A stretch of DNA of 64,000 bases from positions 1 to 64,000 of the forward strand of contig NZ_JAOBQJ010000004.1 of assembly GCF_026162425.1 (NCBI RefSeq), read 5' to 3'. A model generated the notes under the pieces. That model saw only the letters and a program-made list of their open reading frames with translations, ran no database searches and was not told where the DNA came from. How positions within the stretch are numbered: position 1 is the first letter of the stretch; each line of letters starts with the position of its first letter. Shown one piece after another: positions 42,079-50,948 of this stretch. Origin of the DNA: Flexivirga meconopsidis (lineage in GTDB: Bacteria > Actinomycetota > Actinomycetes > Actinomycetales > Dermatophilaceae). The position numbers and the translations under genes were made by a program.

Positions 42079-43511
42079 GCACGTCGACCACGGTGGATCA
42101 ACGATCGATCGGCGAGCTGCTGCTGGATGCCGACTACCAGGCCCGGAAGTTGCTGCTCGATGTCGACGGCGCCGATGCCGCCGCGATGCTGCGGACGTGG
42201 GGCGAAGTCGTGCAGGCAGCAGGTGACCTGTGGTCCTCCCTGCCGTCCACGCCGTACGTCAGCCCGCTGGACGGGGCCACGATGCAACGCCTGGAGACGA
42301 TGAGCCAAGCCCAGCACAGGGCACAGCTGGCCCGAGACTGGCCAGGCGACGGACCACCCGATGAGCGACTGCTGGGCATGGCCGAAAACCTTCAGCGGGC
42401 CGCCGAGCTGGCCGCCGGCCCAGGGCGTCGCGTCACGCCGCGGTCCCCTGCCGCGTACGACGACCTCGACGCGGCCCGGATGCGGGTGATGCACACCCTG
42501 TACGTCGGCGCGCACGCCGTCGGGGTCGCAGTGCACCAGCACGTCAATGAGGTCCGGGCAACCGTGAGTCGGCACGCATCCGACCGGGAAACCCGTGACA
42601 TCCCTCGAGGGCAGGACGCCGCCACCCGGCTAGCAGCTTTCGAACAACTCGCCGGCGGCTTCGTGGGCAACAGATTCAGCCACGTCATGGCCGGAGAGCA
42701 CTACACGCCACCGACCGGCACCGGACGGCTGCACCAGGCCCTGGTCAGTTGGGACATCCAGGCGCACCGAACCCTGGCCGTGACTCCGAGCGCACCGAAC
42801 CTGCACCTGGCCGCCGGCACCCAGGCCATGATCGCGACGGCCAGCACAGCGATTCTCGACGCCGCAGCCACCGCAGGTCGCGTCAACGGCGAGGACTACC
42901 AACACCGGCTCGCACCAGCGCTCGCTGCCAACCAGCAGTCGTGGGCCAAGGCAGCCAACCGCTGGGGCACGCTCAGCAGCAGGGGAGAACGCGCCGATCC
43001 GGCACTCGTGCACGCGGCCAATGAAGTCCGCGCAGCAGTGCACGAGATCGCCTTCGATCACACACGATGGGCCACGCCGGACGTGATGGCCGGCCGCATC
43101 GATCTGGCCGAGGCAGCCGCCACCGTCCAGCAGGCGATGATCGCCGGCGCTGAACTCGCCTGCGTGCACCGAGATATTGCCGAACGGGAACCGGACCTGA
43201 CCGGATCCGCCCGGACCATCGCGGCATGGAGCCGTGAAGCGGGCATAGACGACGAGATCGCACTCATCTCGCCCGGCGATGTCTACGCCAATCGGGCCGT
43301 CAAACTCCCCGACCTCATCCGGCAGGCTCTGGTCGCCGATGCCGAGCAGCTCATCGACGTCAGCGAGGCCACCATGGCAGTGGCGGGAGCTCTGGCAGAC
43401 GTGTCCCGGCGGGAGTCCGCCCCGGCACCAGGACGCCCGCAGTGCAGATCGGAAGAAAGGGACCCAGTGCGCATCCCAGCACCTGGGCGGCCACCGACCG
43501 CAAGTCGGTGA
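42075..43511 (+). CDS. Helical hypothetical protein, 478 aa
   Basis: GTG start inside the preceding stop. Predicted all-alpha throughout, with several His-containing helices (MHTLYVGAHAVGVAVHQHV) and repeated Ala-rich amphipathic stretches, no membrane helix and no signal peptide. The final 40 residues are a Pro/Arg-rich tail. Coupled to the 115-residue helical protein before it, it may form a complex with it. Function unknown. Long frames on the other strand here are antisense. Confidence 0.55.
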   Translation: MSTSTTVDQRSIGELLLDADYQARKLLLDVDGADAAAMLRTWGEVVQAAGDLWSSLPSTPYVSPLDGATMQRLETMSQAQHRAQLARDWPGDGPPDERLLGMAENLQRAAELAAGPGRRVTPRSPAAYDDLDAARMRVMHTLYVGAHAVGVAVHQHVNEVRATVSRHASDRETRDIPRGQDAATRLAAFEQLAGGFVGNRFSHVMAGEHYTPPTGTGRLHQALVSWDIQAHRTLAVTPSAPNLHLAAGTQAMIATASTAILDAAATAGRVNGEDYQHRLAPALAANQQSWAKAANRWGTLSSRGERADPALVHAANEVRAAVHEIAFDHTRWATPDVMAGRIDLAEAAATVQQAMIAGAELACVHRDIAEREPDLTGSARTIAAWSREAGIDDEIALISPGDVYANRAVKLPDLIRQALVADAEQLIDVSEATMAVAGALADVSRRESAPAPGRPQCRSEERDPVRIPAPGRPPTASR

Positions 43512-43789
43512 CAGGCACCGACGACATCCGCCCGTGCGGTGCTGTACGAGGTATCCATGACCGGCAGGTGCGACGTGAGTCGCCGATTGCTCAACGTATT
43601 TCGCGATTGGTCCTGTTGCGGGATCGTCGCGCCAGCACATGGTGAGCAGTCGTGCGGTAGGTACGCAGGATGGGCGGCTTACTCCGACGAGCGGATGCTG
43701 GTCGGGCCAATCGCAGGCTGTTTCCGCTGTGCCGGTGGTGCTGGGGTGCACGAACGGGCGTCCGGTTTGTGCTGTTAGCCAGACACGCC

Positions 43790-44180
43790 AGCTGTAGCTT
43801 GTTGAAGAGCGCCGCAATTCGAGGGCGTCGGGTCCGCCGGGGTAGACCCTGGCATGCGACGGCCAGCGGTTGGCCGGGCTCGGCGAACGGGTCGATACCG
43901 TTGATCTGGATGGTGGGGGAGCCGGTGAATCCGTACCGGTCGGCGTCGCCTTGGTTGGAGACCACGCGGAGGTCGAACGGCACCGAGGCCAGGCCGGCCT
44001 CGTCGAGTGCCTGACGCGGCAAGGGGTTTGGCAGGCTGCTGGTTGGGGCAGTCCGATACAGGTGCACTTGGCACACGGCAGGGCACGTCGTGTCCGGGAC
44101 CGGCGGTCGGGAACGGGTGAGGCCCCTCCATGTAGGTGCGGACGCGGTCCGCGCGTGGAGCGCTGCGCGTGCACGCCGTC
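43790..44180 (-). pseudogene. Decayed thioredoxin-fold gene
   Basis: On the minus strand ALDEAGLASVPFDLRVVSNQ and GDADRYGFTGSPTIQINGID then FAEPGQPLAVAC read as one block. They are typical of small thioredoxin-like proteins found near mercury or arsenic genes. The natural continuation RVYPGGPDALELRR is in another frame, and the expected N-terminal CxxC part is in a third. No intact gene exists. Edges are approximate. Confidence 0.4.
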
Positions 44181-44184
44181 TTGA

Positions 44185-44209
44185 AATATGAGACAGGTGG
44201 TGTCTCATA
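44185..44209. promoter_or_regulatory. Perfect 10-bp inverted repeat, operator-like
   Basis: ATATGAGACA (44185-44194), spacer GGTGG, TGTCTCATAT (44200-44209). AT-rich arms and a five-base spacer in a GC-rich region fit a TetR/MerR-type operator better than a terminator. It lies upstream of both the remnant gene (minus) and the NlpC/P60 gene (plus). Confidence 0.5.
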
Positions 44210-44403
44210 TCCGGCCGGGTTGTGCGGGCTCTTTCGATTTCCGCGTTGTTGGTGCGGATCTTCGCCAACCGGCGGAACGCCGCGGAATTATTACGGAATG
44301 GTCACGGCCTCGCGGTAAGCGTTGATCGCGAGAGCCGCCGGGGGCTGCCGACGGCCTATGCACGGATACCTGGGAACAGCTTGGGAAACGGCGTCGCATG
44401 CGC

Positions 44404-44438
44404 CATAGTCGGTGACCGTGCCGCTGGCGCTTCGGGGA
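44404..44438 (+). promoter_or_regulatory. Conserved leader element, copy 1
   Basis: 35 nt starting CATAGTC and ending GCTTCGGGGA, 27 of 35 identical to 45672-45706. Both copies lie about 90-100 bases before an NlpC/P60 gene. The leader (about 44380-44530) is GC-rich and foldable. A cis-acting RNA is likely; c-di-AMP riboswitches precede such genes in actinobacteria, but I could not match its signature. Confidence 0.45.
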
Positions 44439-44536
44439 GTCGGCTGCGTGAACTGGGTGGGGCACTCGGCCCCAGGGCAACGGCGCCCGAGCCCGCATCG
44501 TCATCTATTGCAGTCCACCGGAAGGTCCTTTGCCTC

Positions 44537-45319
44537 ATGGGTTCGTACTCCCCGCGCCACCTCAAGCGTGAGCCGAAAGTTCTGAACAAGGTCGGTCGCC
44601 GCAGCGTGGCCGTCGTCGCCGCGGGCGCCGTCGTCGTACCGCTGGCCGGCATGGAGAGCGCCTCTGCCGCTCCGAGCGCCGGTCTGGCGCAGGCAGGTCA
44701 CGTGCAGGCCGCCGGTCACGTCCAAGCCGCAGCGGGTCACCTCGCCACTTCCGTCCGCGTCGGTCCGACTGTGCAGTACGGCTCCCGCGGCGCCGCTGTG
44801 AAGACCGTCCAGCGCAAGGTCGGCGGCCTCGCGGTCGACGGCATCTTCGGCCCGCGCACGAAGGCCAAGGTCAAGTCGTTCCAGCGCTCGCACCGGCTTG
44901 TCGTCGACGGCATCGTCGGCCGCCACACCTGGACTGCTCTGGGCGGCTACGGCGGTGCGCCGACGACCAAACCGAAGCCGGCACCGAAGTCCAACTCCTC
45001 GATCGTGTCGATCGCGATGGGCCTGCGCGGCACGCCGTACCGTTGGGGCGGTACCACCCCGGCCGGTTTCGACTGCTCGGGCTTCACCCAGTACGTCTAT
45101 CGCCAGGCGGGCAAGAGCATCCCGCGGACCGCGTCGGCGCAGGCGGCCGCCGCGACGCGCGTGTCCAACCCGCGCCCCGGCGACCTCATCTTCTGGGGCT
45201 CGCCGGCGTACCACAACGGGATCTACCTCGGGAACGGCAAGATGATCGCCGCCCGTACCCCCGGCACCGTGGTCAGCGTGCAGAACCTGTGGGGCAGCCA
45301 CTACTTCGCCCGCATCTGA
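44537..45319 (+). CDS. Secreted NlpC/P60 peptidase with one peptidoglycan-binding domain
   Basis: 260 residues from ATG 44537. Signal peptide (hydrophobic 24-38, cleavage near ASA-AP). An Ala/His-rich spacer leads to a PG_binding_1 domain at about 80-135 (VKTVQRKVGGLAVDGIFGPR). The NlpC/P60 domain is at 155-260 with the catalytic Cys in FDCSGF, the His in YHNGIYLG, and GGTTPAG before the Cys. It would cleave D-gamma-glutamyl-diaminopimelate or nearby bonds in the wall. Followed by a strong terminator. Confidence 0.85.
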   Translation: MGSYSPRHLKREPKVLNKVGRRSVAVVAAGAVVVPLAGMESASAAPSAGLAQAGHVQAAGHVQAAAGHLATSVRVGPTVQYGSRGAAVKTVQRKVGGLAVDGIFGPRTKAKVKSFQRSHRLVVDGIVGRHTWTALGGYGGAPTTKPKPAPKSNSSIVSIAMGLRGTPYRWGGTTPAGFDCSGFTQYVYRQAGKSIPRTASAQAAAATRVSNPRPGDLIFWGSPAYHNGIYLGNGKMIAARTPGTVVSVQNLWGSHYFARI

Positions 45320-45347
45320 GCTCGGCGCCTAGGCGCCACACAAGGAC

Positions 45348-45386
45348 GAGAAGCCCCATCGGCCCCGGAGGTCGGCGGGGCTTCTC
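45348..45386 (+). terminator. Terminator after the first NlpC/P60 gene
   Basis: GAGAAGCCCC (45348-45357) pairs with GGGGCTTCTC (45377-45386), with a further inner stem. Confidence 0.75.
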
Positions 45387-45671
45387 GCCGCCGTAACGCG
45401 CGCGGCAATCGGCACCGCGACTTTGCATGTACAGCCATCTCATATGCTGAGATTTACTGAGACGTGTTCGAGTTCGGCGTGTTGTTCGAACAATTTTCGC
45501 GTCGTGGATGTTACAAGCCGGTCACGACCGCCCCTTTCGTTGAAATTGCAACACTGGGCCACTTCCGCTCCGCCAGCCCCCGCCAATTCACTTGAATCAC
45601 ACCAGTCACAACCGCCACCTGGGCCCATCCGTACCCAGGAATCGCGTCTTTCACAGACGTAGTGGCACCGG

Positions 45672-45706
45672 CATAGTCAGTGCTCGTGCAGCGCCTGCTT
45701 CGGGGA
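45672..45706 (+). promoter_or_regulatory. Conserved leader element, copy 2
   Basis: Same 35-nt element as 44404-44438, 88 bases before the second NlpC/P60 start. The stretch 45420-45671 before it is AT-richer and likely contains the promoter; no gene is seen there. Confidence 0.45.
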
Positions 45707-45793
45707 AGGAGTAAGGCGACATCGGGGGATGCCACGGCACGCGTGACATCCCCTTTGCGCGTTTCTGGACTGAATGAGCACCGAGAGGGTCAC

Positions 45794-46867
45794 ATGACCA
45801 CGATCACTACTCCGAGACATCGCAAACCACGGCCTGGCCTGTCAGCCAAGGTCGCCCCGGCGATCACCTCCCGCAAGGGGTTGGTGGTGACTGGAACGCT
45901 GCTCAGCGTCCCGGCCACCGCTGCCAGCCTCGTGCAGGCCGCTCCGTCGTATGCCGATCCCGGCAGCGGCACGAGCGGTGCGTCAGGGCAGCGCAGCAGC
46001 GCATCGACGAGCGGTGTGCGCACCGCCGCGCCGACCACCGTGGTTACCGTGCGCTACGGATCAACAGGCAGCTACGTCAAAACTGTGCAGCAACGGCTGG
46101 GCGGACTGGCGGTCGACGGCATCTTCGGGACACGCACGCTGGCGAAGGTCAAAACCTTCCAAAGCGCGCATCGCCTCGTTGCTGACGGCATCGTCGGACC
46201 GTTGACCTGGACGGCCCTCGGTGGCTTCCCGGGCTCCACGCCAACGCCGATGCCGACGCCACCCACACCGCCACCGTCGTGCAAGGTCTCCGTGCTTCGG
46301 TATGGCGCCACCGGCTCGTACGTCTCCAGCGCCCAGGGCAAGTTGGGCGGGATCGCGGTCGACGGCATCTTCGGCGCCGGCACGCTGTCGCGGGTGAAGT
46401 CGTTCCAGCGCAGCAAGGGCCTCGTCGCGGACGGCATCATCGGTCCGATGACGTGGAACGCGCTGGGCGGCTTCCCATGCGGCACCGACCCGACGCCGAC
46501 TCCGCCACCCCCGCCGTCGACCGGTGAAGGCCTCTCAGCAGTCGTTTCGATCGCCCAGAAGTACCTGGGTATTCCGTACGTCTGGGGCGGCTCCACGCCG
46601 TCGCAGGGCTTCGACTGCTCAGGGCTCACGTCATACGTCTACAAGCAGGCCGGCCTCTACATCCCCCGGACGGCCAGCCAGCAGCAGGCGTACATGAAGA
46701 GAACCACCAGCCCGCAACCGGGTGACCTGGTCTTCTTCGGCTCACCGGCGACCCACTCGGCCATCTACGCCGGTGGCAACCTGATGATCTCCGCCGACCA
46801 CCCCGGCACCGTGGTCAAGAAGGAAAACATGTGGACGACGCCCACGAACTACGGCACGTTGCGCTGA
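45794..46867 (+). CDS. Secreted NlpC/P60 peptidase with two peptidoglycan-binding domains
   Basis: 357 residues from ATG 45794. A signal peptide (about 28-52, cleavage near SYA-DP) is followed by two PG_binding_1 repeats (about 85-140 and 160-215; VKTVQQRLGGLAVDGIFGTR and GKLGGIAVDGIFGAG), each followed by a Pro/Thr linker. The NlpC/P60 domain (about 245-355) has FDCSGL with the catalytic Cys and a THSAIYAG His. It is a paralogue of the preceding gene with one more binding repeat, and both share a leader element. Confidence 0.87.
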   Translation: MTTITTPRHRKPRPGLSAKVAPAITSRKGLVVTGTLLSVPATAASLVQAAPSYADPGSGTSGASGQRSSASTSGVRTAAPTTVVTVRYGSTGSYVKTVQQRLGGLAVDGIFGTRTLAKVKTFQSAHRLVADGIVGPLTWTALGGFPGSTPTPMPTPPTPPPSCKVSVLRYGATGSYVSSAQGKLGGIAVDGIFGAGTLSRVKSFQRSKGLVADGIIGPMTWNALGGFPCGTDPTPTPPPPPSTGEGLSAVVSIAQKYLGIPYVWGGSTPSQGFDCSGLTSYVYKQAGLYIPRTASQQQAYMKRTTSPQPGDLVFFGSPATHSAIYAGGNLMISADHPGTVVKKENMWTTPTNYGTLR

Positions 46868-46895
46868 CGCACCGGCGCGACTCCGGTCCACCCAC

Positions 46896-46931
46896 GCGGC
46901 CACGGTCACTCCTTCGAGTGGCCGTGGCCGC
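46896..46931 (+). terminator. Terminator after the second NlpC/P60 gene
   Basis: GCGGCCACGGTCACT (46896-46910), loop CCTTCG, complement at 46917-46931 with one G-T pair, followed by GTCTTTG. Confidence 0.85.
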
Positions 46932-46970
46932 GTCTTTGTGGTGAGGACACCCCGAGCCGCGTTGATTGGT

Positions 46971-47090
46971 ATGGCGGGGAGTGCGATTGGAATCGAACCG
47001 GACTGCTACCGGTGCGAGCGGGACGGCGAACTGCGCGCCCTCGCTTTGCGACGATGGTGCGCATCGGCGAAGTTGGGTCGTCAGTCTTGA
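46971..47090 (+). pseudogene. Short ORF, possible HIT-family remnant
   Basis: 39 codons from an ATG. The segment EPDCYRCERDGELRAL resembles the N-terminus of actinobacterial HIT-family hydrolases, but the HxHxH motif region is missing and the frame stops. Very short; a chance match is possible. The rest of 46932-47214 shows nothing. Confidence 0.22.
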
Positions 47091-47214
47091 CGGCGGTCCG
47101 TGAGGGTGCGGATGGCGCAGCGCGCGAGACAGGCCGCTGCCCACCAAGCCACGGCGCTGGCCCCTCGCGCCGCAGTCTGGCGGTGCGAAAGGCCAGCAGG
47201 CGAACGTGTGATTC

Positions 47215-49527
47215 TCATAACGACGACCGGAACCCTTTGAGCCGGAGGCTGTTTGAGACCACGGAGACGGAGGAGAACGCCATGGCGGCTCCGGCGAGCA
47301 TGGGGTTGAGTAGCCCGACTGCGGCGATCGGGATCGCGATCACGTTGTAGCCGAATGCCCAGAAGAGGTTGCTCTTGATGACGCCGAGGGTGCGCCGGGA
47401 CAGGCGTATGGCGTCACCGGCCACCCGCAGGTCACCGCGTACGAGGGTGATGTCGCTGGCCTCGATGGCGACGTCGGTGCCGGTGCCCATCGCCAGGCCG
47501 AGGTCGGCCTGCGCGAGTGCCGCGGCGTCGTTGACTCCGTCGCCGACCATCGCGACAACGCGTCCGTCTGCCTGCAGTCGCGTGACCACGTCGACCTTGT
47601 CGGCCGGCAGCACCTCTGCGTAGACGTCCGCCGCGTCGATGCCGACCTGGCCTGCGACAGTGTGCGCGACGCGTTCGTTGTCGCCGGTCAGCAGGATCGG
47701 CCGCAGCCCGAGATCGCGCATCCGGCGGATCGCCTCCGCGGAAGTGTCCTTCACCCGGTCGGCCACAACCAGCACCGCACGAGCCTGCCCGTCCCAACCG
47801 ACCGCCACCGCGGTCTGCCCACGGCCGGTCGCTTCGTCGAACGCGGCTTGCAACCTCTCATCGAGATACTGCGACCACTGGTCCAGCAGCTGCGGGCGAC
47901 CGACCAGCACCGCGTGGCCGTCGACGATGCCCTGCACGCCGAGGCCTTCGATGTTGGCGAAGTCCTCGACCTGGCCGAGTGCCCCGGCTTCGCGTGCCGC
48001 GTCGGCGATGGCGCGCGCGATCGGGTGCTCGGAGGCGTCCTCCAGTGCGCCCGCCATACGCAATACGAATGCCGGGTCCTCACCGGCGGCTACGTGCGTG
48101 TCAGCGAGGGTCATCTCACCGGTTGTGACGGTGCCGGTCTTGTCCAGCACGATGGTGTCGACGGTGCGGGTCTGCTCCAGCACCTCCGGGCCTTTGATGA
48201 GTATGCCGAGCTGGGCGCCTCGGCCGGTGCCGACCATCAGCGCGGTCGGGGTGGCCAGGCCGAGGGCGCACGGGCAGGCGACGATCAGCACCGCAACTGC
48301 CGCGGTCAGTGCGCCGGCGGCACCGGCACCCGTGATCAGCCATGCTGCGAACGTGCCGACGGCGATGGCGATCACGACGGGCACGAAGATGCCCGAGATG
48401 CGGTCGGCGAGCCGCTGGACGGCGGCCTTGCCGGTCTGGGCGTCCTCGACCAGCCGGGCCATCTGCGCCAGCTGGGTGTCGGATCCAACCCGCGTCGCGG
48501 CGACCACGAGCCGGCCGGACGTGTTGACGGTTGCCCCGACGACCGCGTCGCCGGCCGCAACCTCGACCGGGAGCGATTCTCCGGTCAGCATGGAGGCGTC
48601 CACCGCCGAGCGACCTTCCTCCACGATCCCGTCGGTGGCGATCTTCTCACCCGGCCGGACGACAAATCGATCGCCGACGGCCAACTGTGACACCGGGATT
48701 CGCTGCTCGACACCATCGCGAAGTACGGCGACATCACGAGCGCCCAGGTTGAGTAACGCCCGCAGTGCCGCGCCGGCGTTGCGTTTGGACCGGTGCTCCA
48801 GGTAGCGGCCGAGCAGGATGAAGGTGATGACGCCCGCGGCAGCTTCGAAGTAGATGTTCGAGGTGCCGTCGCTGCGCTCGATGGTCAGCTCGAAGGGGTG
48901 GCGCATGCCCGGCATACCCGCGTCGCCCCAGAAGAGCGCGTAGACCGACCACGCGAAGGCGGCGAGCGTGCCCATCGACACCAGCGTGTCCATCGTGGCG
49001 GCACCGTGCTTGAGGTTGGTCCAGGTCGCCCGGTGGAAGGGCAGCGCGCCCCAGACCACCACGGGCGCGGCCAGCGTCAGCGAGAGCCACTGCCAGTTGT
49101 CGAACTGCAGCGCCGGGATCATCGCCATCGCGACCACCGGGATCGAGAGTATGGCGGAGACGATCAGCCGGTCGCGCAGGTCGCGCAACGCCGAATTCGC
49201 CTCGGAACCATCGGTGTTCGCATCGTCGTCCTGGGCGTCGGACTTCGGTGGTGCGGGGAGCCTGGCGCCATACCCCGCGGACTCGACGGTGGCGACCAGG
49301 TCGTCGGTGGTGAGGCCGTCGCCATACGTGACCTTGGCCTTCTCGGTGGCGTAGTTGACCGTGGCGGTCACGCCGTCGAGCTTGTTGAGCTTGCGCTCGA
49401 TGCGGTTGGCACACGAGGCACAGGTCATCCCGGTCAGGAGCAGCTCGACATCGGTAGCTTGGGAGATTTGGTCAGGGACCGTCGCTTCAGTAGCGGTGGT
49501 TGCCGGCGAGTCAGTGGTTGTGCTCAT
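47215..49527 (-). CDS. copA: Copper-exporting P1B-type ATPase
   Basis: 770 residues. An N-terminal heavy-metal-binding domain has GMTCASC (Cys36, Cys39). The P-type core follows: TGES in the actuator domain, the CPC metal-transport motif in [13 protein letters not shown], the DKTGT phosphorylation site, the SEHP motif of P1B pumps and GDGVND. The CPC and NxxMAxSS-type end ([16 protein letters not shown], modified) place it in the Cu(I) group. It exports Cu(I) across the membrane. It follows copZ by 78 bases in the csoR-copZ-copA unit. Confidence 0.95.
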   Translation of the reverse strand: MSTTTDSPATTATEATVPDQISQATDVELLLTGMTCASCANRIERKLNKLDGVTATVNYATEKAKVTYGDGLTTDDLVATVESAGYGARLPAPPKSDAQDDDANTDGSEANSALRDLRDRLIVSAILSIPVVAMAMIPALQFDNWQWLSLTLAAPVVVWGALPFHRATWTNLKHGAATMDTLVSMGTLAAFAWSVYALFWGDAGMPGMRHPFELTIERSDGTSNIYFEAAAGVITFILLGRYLEHRSKRNAGAALRALLNLGARDVAVLRDGVEQRIPVSQLAVGDRFVVRPGEKIATDGIVEEGRSAVDASMLTGESLPVEVAAGDAVVGATVNTSGRLVVAATRVGSDTQLAQMARLVEDAQTGKAAVQRLADRISGIFVPVVIAIAVGTFAAWLITGAGAAGALTAAVAVLIVACPCALGLATPTALMVGTGRGAQLGILIKGPEVLEQTRTVDTIVLDKTGTVTTGEMTLADTHVAAGEDPAFVLRMAGALEDASEHPIARAIADAAREAGALGQVEDFANIEGLGVQGIVDGHAVLVGRPQLLDQWSQYLDERLQAAFDEATGRGQTAVAVGWDGQARAVLVVADRVKDTSAEAIRRMRDLGLRPILLTGDNERVAHTVAGQVGIDAADVYAEVLPADKVDVVTRLQADGRVVAMVGDGVNDAAALAQADLGLAMGTGTDVAIEASDITLVRGDLRVAGDAIRLSRRTLGVIKSNLFWAFGYNVIAIPIAAVGLLNPMLAGAAMAFSSVSVVSNSLRLKGFRSSL

Positions 49528-49582
49528 CGGCTCCTCCTTTGTCCTCGATTGCGTTGGGTGTCTGGGCCCGCCGTGTGCGGAT

Positions 49583-49606
49583 AGCTCCGCCTGGCCGGGC
49601 GGAGCT
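49583..49606 (-). terminator. Hairpin between copZ and copA
   Basis: AGCTCCGCC (49583-49591) pairs with GGCGGAGCT (49598-49606), starting at the copZ stop. It may attenuate copA or stabilise copZ mRNA. Confidence 0.5.
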
Positions 49607-49881
49607 CAGGCGAGGGCGTAACCGGCCTCGCGGACGGCAGCTTCGACCGTGTCGTGGGGGACGGGCTTGTCGGATTCGAAGGTCAGCTTGCCGGTGGACA
49701 GGTCGACCACCACGTCGCGGACGCCCTCGATCGCGGTGACCTCTTCGGTCACCGATGCCACGCAGTGACCGCACGTCATACCCGTGACGGTGTAGGACGC
49801 AGGCGCCGTACCGATCGCGACCGGTTGGGCGGTGTCGGTGGTGTCGGTTGCCTCGGTGCCGCAGTTGCAGGAAGTGCACAT
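49606..49881 (-). CDS. copZ: Copper chaperone, CopZ-like
   Basis: 91 residues. An unusual N-terminal Cys cluster (MCTSCNCG) precedes a heavy-metal-associated domain at residues 28-90 with GMTCGHCVASV as the Cu(I) site. It delivers Cu(I) to CopA. The added N-terminal cysteines are not part of the normal CopZ fold and may bind an extra metal. It sits between csoR and copA. Confidence 0.9.
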   Translation of the reverse strand: MCTSCNCGTEATDTTDTAQPVAIGTAPASYTVTGMTCGHCVASVTEEVTAIEGVRDVVVDLSTGKLTFESDKPVPHDTVEAAVREAGYALA

Positions 49882-49994
49882 GGTGATGGGTGTTCCTCTC
49901 GTTGAATTTCTTGGTGGTACGTCTTCAGGTTGGGTAGCTGGACCGCTCGCGAAGGTGGTCCGGGTGTCGCCTGTGGGATGTGGCGTGTTTCGGT

Positions 49995-50333
49995 TCAGCT
50001 GCGGACCAGTCGGGAGATGGCGTCGGAGGCTTCCTTGAGTTTCTCGTCCGCCTCCGGACCGCCCTGGCGTGCCGCGTTGACGACGCAGTGCGCCATGTGC
50101 TCATCCAGCAGCCCGAGCGCCAGCCCCTGCAGGGCCTTGGTCATGGCAGAGACCTGGGTGAGGATGTCGATGCAGTACTGCTCTTCCTCGACCATCCGCT
50201 GCAGGCCGCGGGCCTGCCCTTCGATGCGTCGCAGCCGCTTCAGATAGGTGTCTTTGGTCTGGTTCGCGATATAGCTGTGCTGGGAGGTGCCGGCCTGTGG
50301 TGGGGCGTCGGCGGTCGTATCGGTCTTGGTCAT
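49995..50333 (-). CDS. csoR: CsoR copper-sensing repressor
   Basis: 112 residues, all helical. Cys54, His79 and Cys83 give the C-H-C set with the 25- and 4-residue spacings of copper-sensing CsoR. RLRRIEGQARGLQRMV is the family DNA-binding signature. CsoR binds palindromic TACCC...GGGTA operators and leaves on binding Cu(I). Two such operators lie between this gene and the divergent complex I-like operon. Confidence 0.93.
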   Translation of the reverse strand: MTKTDTTADAPPQAGTSQHSYIANQTKDTYLKRLRRIEGQARGLQRMVEEEQYCIDILTQVSAMTKALQGLALGLLDEHMAHCVVNAARQGGPEADEKLKEASDAISRLVRS

Positions 50334-50372
50334 CGTCGGCCCCTTCGGAGGTGGGATAACAGTCTCAACATC

Positions 50373-50389
50373 ATACCCCCTTGGGGTAT
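50373..50389. promoter_or_regulatory. CsoR operator, perfect palindrome
   Basis: ATACCCCCTTGGGGTAT, with seven-base perfect arms, 39 bases before the csoR start. Confidence 0.8.
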
Positions 50390-50409
50390 TCCTGAATGCT
50401 GATCATACA

Positions 50410-50427
50410 TTACCCCCCTAAGGTATA
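50410..50427. promoter_or_regulatory. Second CsoR-type site, imperfect
   Basis: TTACCCCCCTAAGGTATA contains TACC and GGTA arms seven bases apart. It lies 20 bases from the first site on the side of the nuoA-like operon, 171 bases before its start. The distance leaves room for a + strand promoter. Confidence 0.55.
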
Positions 50428-50597
50428 AACGAGTTACGCTCTCACCGACGCAATGTGACGTCGGCGTCGCAATCGGGTTGGTGACCGAGAGCCTTGGGTC
50501 GCAGCTCACTTTCGACCCGCCGAAGAGTTCGGCGGCCGCGAGAACCGCGAGCTGTTGCTGTGACTGGGACGATCAGTGGACACGAAGGGAGCAGGTG

Positions 50598-50948
50598 ATG
50601 GGCGACTTCGTCAGCATCCTGGCCGCGTTGGGGCTCGTGCTGCTCGCCGCGGTCGTGGTCCTGGTCGCCCACCGCCTGCTCACGGTGGGCACGACCAGTG
50701 AACCGGTGGCGCCCTACCTGTCTGGTGCCCGGCCGACGGAGCATGCGTTGTCTCGCTACCACGTGCGCTGGTACACCCTGACGTTGCTCTTCCTGGCTTT
50801 CGATGTGGAGATGCTTTTCATGTACGCCTGGGCGCTGGTGGTCGCAGAGATGGGCGCGGGCGCGGTGGTCGAGATGTTCGTCTTCCTCGGGTTGCTGATG
50901 GCGGGGGTCGTCTACGCGTGGCGGGAGGGTGCTCTGCGATGGGTTTGA
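50598..50948 (+). CDS. nuoA: NuoA-like membrane subunit
   Basis: 116 residues, three membrane helices (about 5-27, 58-78, 86-106). FLAFDVEMLFMYAWA near residue 65 is the NuoA signature (usually FDVEVVFLYPWA), keeping the Asp and Glu. A Ser/His-containing loop takes the place of the long, conserved TM1-2 loop with its cysteine, which in complex I lies at the quinone entry. AGGGAGCAGGTG provides the ribosome binding site. It opens the eight-gene operon diverging from csoR. Confidence 0.82.
   Translation: MGDFVSILAALGLVLLAAVVVLVAHRLLTVGTTSEPVAPYLSGARPTEHALSRYHVRWYTLTLLFLAFDVEMLFMYAWALVVAEMGAGAVVEMFVFLGLLMAGVVYAWREGALRWV

Larger units (their letters stand above)
43512..44536. other. Gene-poor stretch before the NlpC/P60 genes
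   Basis: About 1 kb with only the thioredoxin-like remnant, a perfect inverted repeat at 44185-44209 and a conserved leader element at 44404-44438. No intact gene is convincing. Confidence 0.5.

Noticed and set aside
42630-44174. Long minus-strand open frame of about 510 codons
   Set aside because: Mostly antisense to the + strand helical protein. Only the short thioredoxin-like pieces near 43790-44180 look coding, and these lie in several frames.
44380-44530. ydaO-type c-di-AMP riboswitch called with confidence
   Set aside because: Gene type and position fit, but the conserved GGGGUGAAUC- and UAACC-type segments could not be matched, so only a generic leader element is reported.
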